Assembly (NCBI GenBank): GCA_020722965.1
Contig: DYJT01000004.1
Span: forward strand, 1 to 57,617
Length of the DNA: 57,617 bases
Source of the DNA: Brachyspira murdochii
Lineage (GTDB): Bacteria > Spirochaetota > JAAYUW01
Direction of reading: 5' to 3'
A model generated the notes under the pieces. It had not been told where the DNA came from. It was given only the letters and a program-made list of their open reading frames with translations, and did no database searches. This document shows, in pieces, positions 55,030 through 57,617 of the stretch (position 1 is its first letter; the number at the start of each line of letters is the position of its first letter). The translations under genes were made by a program, and so were the position numbers.

Positions 55030-55218
55030 ATGAAGGTTATTGTTGATCAGGATTTATGCATAGGTTGTGGTGTTTGCGCATCAATTTGTCCAAAAATATT
55101 TGATATAGATGATGAAACTGGTAAAGCAAAGGTAATTGATGGAGCAGATTTAAACGATAGTTCGCTTGATGAAGCTATAGATAGTTGCCCTGTTACTGCA
55201 ATTAAAAAAGAAGATTAA
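55030..55218 (+). CDS. Single [4Fe-4S] ferredoxin (62 aa)
   Basis: ATG 55030 is chosen because GGAGG lies six bases upstream; an earlier in-frame start would overlap the helicase gene. Cluster ligands are in CIGCGVCASICP and the final SCPVTAI. The second cluster motif is absent, as in the Thermotoga/Desulfovibrio type. It is a small electron carrier with unknown partner. The neighbouring helicase also carries a cluster, but the proximity may be chance. Confidence 0.93.
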   Translation: MKVIVDQDLCIGCGVCASICPKIFDIDDETGKAKVIDGADLNDSSLDEAIDSCPVTAIKKED

Positions 55219-55248
55219 CAAAATCAACCAGATTAAATTATCTTTTAT

Positions 55249-57102
55249 ATGATCCTTTTAAAGAATCTATCTTTTGGGTATAACGATAAAATTCTTTTTT
55301 CAGGTTTAAATGCGCAAGTTTATACAAATAAAAAAATAGGGCTTATTGGTAAGAATGGTTCTGGCAAAACTACTCTTTTAAATATCTTAAGTGATAATAT
55401 CAAAGAATATAATGGTGAAAAGATAGTTTCAGGTAATATTTCAATCGGATTTTTACCTCAGGAAATAAATTTTTTAATGGATGAGCTCACTCCTTTTTCA
55501 TTATGTAAAAAAGCCTTTAATGATATTGAGAATAAAATTAAAAAATTACAAGAATTATCTCAAAAATTAGATAATAAAACTTATCATGATGAATATGATA
55601 AATTACTGAATGAATTAAATGAAAATAATGCCTTTTCCTATGAATATAGGATAAGAATGGTTCTTACCAGTTTAGGTCTATCTATAGATGAGATTAACAC
55701 CAGCTTTTCCAGATTATCAAGTGGTTTTAAGGTTAGAGCTTACCTGGCTTATTTGATTTTAGCCTCTCCAGATCTTTTACTCTTAGATGAACCAACAAAC
55801 TACCTTGATATAGATGCAATACAATACCTTGTAGAATTTTTAAAAACCTATCCCAAGAGTTTCATAATTGTATCACACGATAAAAATTTACTTGATACGG
55901 TTGTTAATGAGATATGGGATTTGTTTGCCCAAAAGTTATATATCTATCCAAATTGTAATTATTCATCATTTTTAGTTAGAAAGAATCAATATCTTGAAAA
56001 TCTTGAAAAAAGTGCAAAAAACATTGAGATTAAAATTAAACAGCAGATGGAATTTATAAATAGATTCAGAGCCAAACAGAGTAAAGCCAGTTCTGTTCAA
56101 AGTAGAATTAAAGTAATCGAAAAAATGCAAAAGATTGAAGTACCTAAAGAAAAAACTATTGATTTTGAATTAGTTTCTTCAAACAATACTTTTACCAATA
56201 TCTTATCATGCGAAAATCTATCTTTTGGTTTTTCAAATAATCTTTTATTAGAGAAGGTTCATTTCTCAATATTAAGAAAAGATAGAATCTTTTTAATAGG
56301 TAGAAATGGAATAGGGAAAACTACCTTTTTGAAATTACTTGTGGGTCAATTGAAGCCTGTGGAAGGAAAAGTTGTTGTTCATAATAATGCAAAGATAGGT
56401 TATTTCGAACAAAATAGTTCGCTATACGAAAGTTATTTCAAAACAATCTATGATTATTTTTCCGAATCTCTGGATGCCAGTAATCTTACTGAAACTCAAA
56501 GAAAAAATTTTTTGGGAAATTTTGGATTTACTGCGGATGATGTTTATAAGGAATTATCTATCCTTTCTGGAGGAGAGAAGGTTAGGTTGATTTTGTCTAG
56601 AATCTTTTTATCTAGACCAGATATACTTATTTTAGATGAACCTACAACACACCTTGATATTTTAACAAAAGAGATTTTGATAGAAAACTTAAAAGATTTT
56701 AATGGTGCAATTTTAATTGTATCTCATGATATAGATTTCACTGTAAGATTAGCTGAGAAGTTTGTCACGATAGAAGATAAAAATCTTGTTTGGTTAAAAG
56801 ATATTGAAGAATATTTTAATAAGGAAAATGATAAAAATAAGGATATCTTCAAGGAAAAAGAAAAGAAAACAGATAAAAAAGGAATATCCACAAATAAAAG
56901 ACAGCAGATAGAAAAAAAAATAATTGAGTTAGAGCAGCAGATACTCGATATTGAAAAGAAAATAGGTGAAATCGAGAATAAATTCAAACAGAATTTACCT
57001 TTTGATACAATACAACAGATAACTCAGGAGTATAACCTGCTTCAAAAAGAATATGAACAAAAGTTTGAAAATTTGATTGAATTAGAAAATTCAATTAGCT
57101 AA
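55249..57102 (+). CDS. ABC-F family ATPase
   Basis: Two ABC domains without membrane spans: Walker A GKNGSGKTTLLN (first) and GRNGIGKTTFLK (second), signatures LSSGFKVR and LSGGEKVR, and Walker B pairs LLLDEPTNYLD and LILDEPTTHLD. The inter-domain linker (about 240-305) is Lys-rich and helical. A C-terminal coiled coil (about 545-617) resembles the Uup type. ABC-F proteins act on ribosomes; the coiled coil would suit nucleic acid binding. The stop overlaps the convergent GerMN-like gene. Confidence 0.93.
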   Translation: MILLKNLSFGYNDKILFSGLNAQVYTNKKIGLIGKNGSGKTTLLNILSDNIKEYNGEKIVSGNISIGFLPQEINFLMDELTPFSLCKKAFNDIENKIKKLQELSQKLDNKTYHDEYDKLLNELNENNAFSYEYRIRMVLTSLGLSIDEINTSFSRLSSGFKVRAYLAYLILASPDLLLLDEPTNYLDIDAIQYLVEFLKTYPKSFIIVSHDKNLLDTVVNEIWDLFAQKLYIYPNCNYSSFLVRKNQYLENLEKSAKNIEIKIKQQMEFINRFRAKQSKASSVQSRIKVIEKMQKIEVPKEKTIDFELVSSNNTFTNILSCENLSFGFSNNLLLEKVHFSILRKDRIFLIGRNGIGKTTFLKLLVGQLKPVEGKVVVHNNAKIGYFEQNSSLYESYFKTIYDYFSESLDASNLTETQRKNFLGNFGFTADDVYKELSILSGGEKVRLILSRIFLSRPDILILDEPTTHLDILTKEILIENLKDFNGAILIVSHDIDFTVRLAEKFVTIEDKNLVWLKDIEEYFNKENDKNKDIFKEKEKKTDKKGISTNKRQQIEKKIIELEQQILDIEKKIGEIENKFKQNLPFDTIQQITQEYNLLQKEYEQKFENLIELENSIS

Positions 57103-57617
57103 AAAGATTTTTTCTTAAATGTTATGTCAAATAAAAATCCTTCTTCTGAGTAGTATTTCCTGATTTTCCCATCTATTAAAAATCTGACACCTTTGACTTC
57201 ATTAAATTGCATAGCCGTATTGACTATCTGATAGATTTGTATTTCAATTGATTCTAATCCATTATTGTTATTCAAAAAATTCTCATTAAAATCAAGATAT
57301 AGTATTCCTTGCTTAATCCATGCGCCAAGAAGCTTGGTTCCTGCCGGTATTAAATTAAGGTAAGGCTCTTTAGGTTTATAATTTATTAAAAATGATATAA
57401 CAGCAAATATTGGTGAATCTGTATAGTCAATCTTTTCAGTTTTTGTGGCAAGGTATAGTTCATATTCCTTATTTAAAGCGGCTAAATAAATAATAAAATT
57501 TCCAGAATTTATCTTCTTTTCATATTTAGTGACGGTTTTTTTAGTATCGTTATTTTTAGTATCTGTATTTTGAGTATCTGTATTTTGAGTATCTGTATTT
57601 TGAGTATCTGTATTTTG
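57099..57617 (-). CDS. GerMN-like domain protein, 5' end beyond the window
   Basis: A continuous minus-strand frame runs from the right edge to TAG at 57099-57101, 173 codons. The first 20 visible residues are four repeats of QNTDT, then a Lys/Thr-rich linker. The rest shows the GerMN pattern: IYLAALNKEYELYLATK, LIPAGTKLLGAWIKQG, GLESIEIQIYQIVNTAMQF and VKGVRFLIDGK. In this family the domain is usually outside the membrane on lipoproteins or wall proteins; the N-terminal part is not visible. It overlaps the ABC-F gene end by three bases. Confidence 0.75.
   Translation of the reverse strand, partial: QNTDTQNTDTQNTDTQNTDTKNNDTKKTVTKYEKKINSGNFIIYLAALNKEYELYLATKTEKIDYTDSPIFAVISFLINYKPKEPYLNLIPAGTKLLGAWIKQGILYLDFNENFLNNNNGLESIEIQIYQIVNTAMQFNEVKGVRFLIDGKIRKYYSEEGFLFDITFKKKSF
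57543..57617. repeat. 15-base tandem repeat encoding QNTDT, at least four copies
   Basis: The unit AGTATCTGTATTTTG on the plus strand is repeated perfectly at 57558-57572, 57573-57587, 57588-57602 and 57603-57617. A diverged copy precedes it at 57543-57557. The array continues to the window edge and probably beyond. The unit is in frame with the gene on the minus strand. Confidence 0.95.

Overview
The window is 57.6 kb of strongly AT-rich chromosomal DNA (G+C not computed) from a bacterium that appears to have an outer membrane. The signs are a Kdo transferase (waaA-like), a SPOR-domain envelope protein, four lipobox proteins, murC and a NeuB-type sugar acid synthase. Fe-S enzymes are frequent: lysine 2,3-aminomutase, two small ferredoxins, a family 4 uracil-DNA glycosylase and an XPD-type helicase. 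With phosphate butyryltransferase and a histidine/folate enzyme they suggest an anaerobic fermenter. A spirochaete or another deep-branching diderm would fit, but nothing here proves the phylum. TGA is used as an ordinary stop, and I see no rRNA, CRISPR array or intact mobile element.

Layout. 1-2161 is a poorly coding, accessory-looking edge: a glycine/alanine-rich hydrophobic protein open at the left border, two very AT-rich small membrane proteins, a decayed minus-strand gene and a G-rich island. 2162-5001 carries a degenerate transglutaminase-like protein and lysine 2,3-aminomutase. 5015-12267 (minus) is a four-gene glycogen operon: debranching enzyme, synthase-like glycosyltransferase, GH57 amylase and alpha-glucan phosphorylase. 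12471-13980 (minus) is smpB, a universal stress protein and a HIT hydrolase. 14068-16922 (plus) carries a HAD phosphatase, a membrane protein and a helical-repeat protein, which meets head-on a cyclase/ATPase that follows gpmI (16915-21211, minus). After a 490-base noncoding stretch with tandem repeats come a lipoprotein, a small Cys protein, tRNA-Val, and then a long plus-strand series: DksA-like protein, UDG, PriA, Kdo transferase, SPOR protein, phosphodiesterase, solute-binding-like protein, Gfo/Idh/MocA oxidoreductase, asd, ptb, a lipoprotein and a HEAT protein.

34331-43216 is mostly minus strand: NeuB with a small Cys protein, fused FTCD, a five-PAS hybrid histidine kinase, GAPDH and a lipoprotein. 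A ferredoxin and tRNA-Asn lie between them on the plus strand. 43416-57102 is a plus-strand series: a heterodimeric ABC exporter, a patatin phospholipase, murC, a lipoprotein, a membrane protein, a SurA-N-like protein, a NusG-II/Gx pair, a nuclease-helicase fusion, a ferredoxin and an ABC-F ATPase. A GerMN-like gene runs off the right edge on the minus strand.

The glycogen operon, gpmI, GAPDH and ptb together outline storage-glucan breakdown into glycolysis and acyl-phosphate metabolism. I found no clear-cut new defence or mobile system. The observations most worth following up are the PD-(D/E)XK/Fe-S helicase fusion, the dead duplicate of the asd translation start, the exporter subunit with a large extracytoplasmic insertion, the left-edge membrane-protein cassette and the G-rich island.
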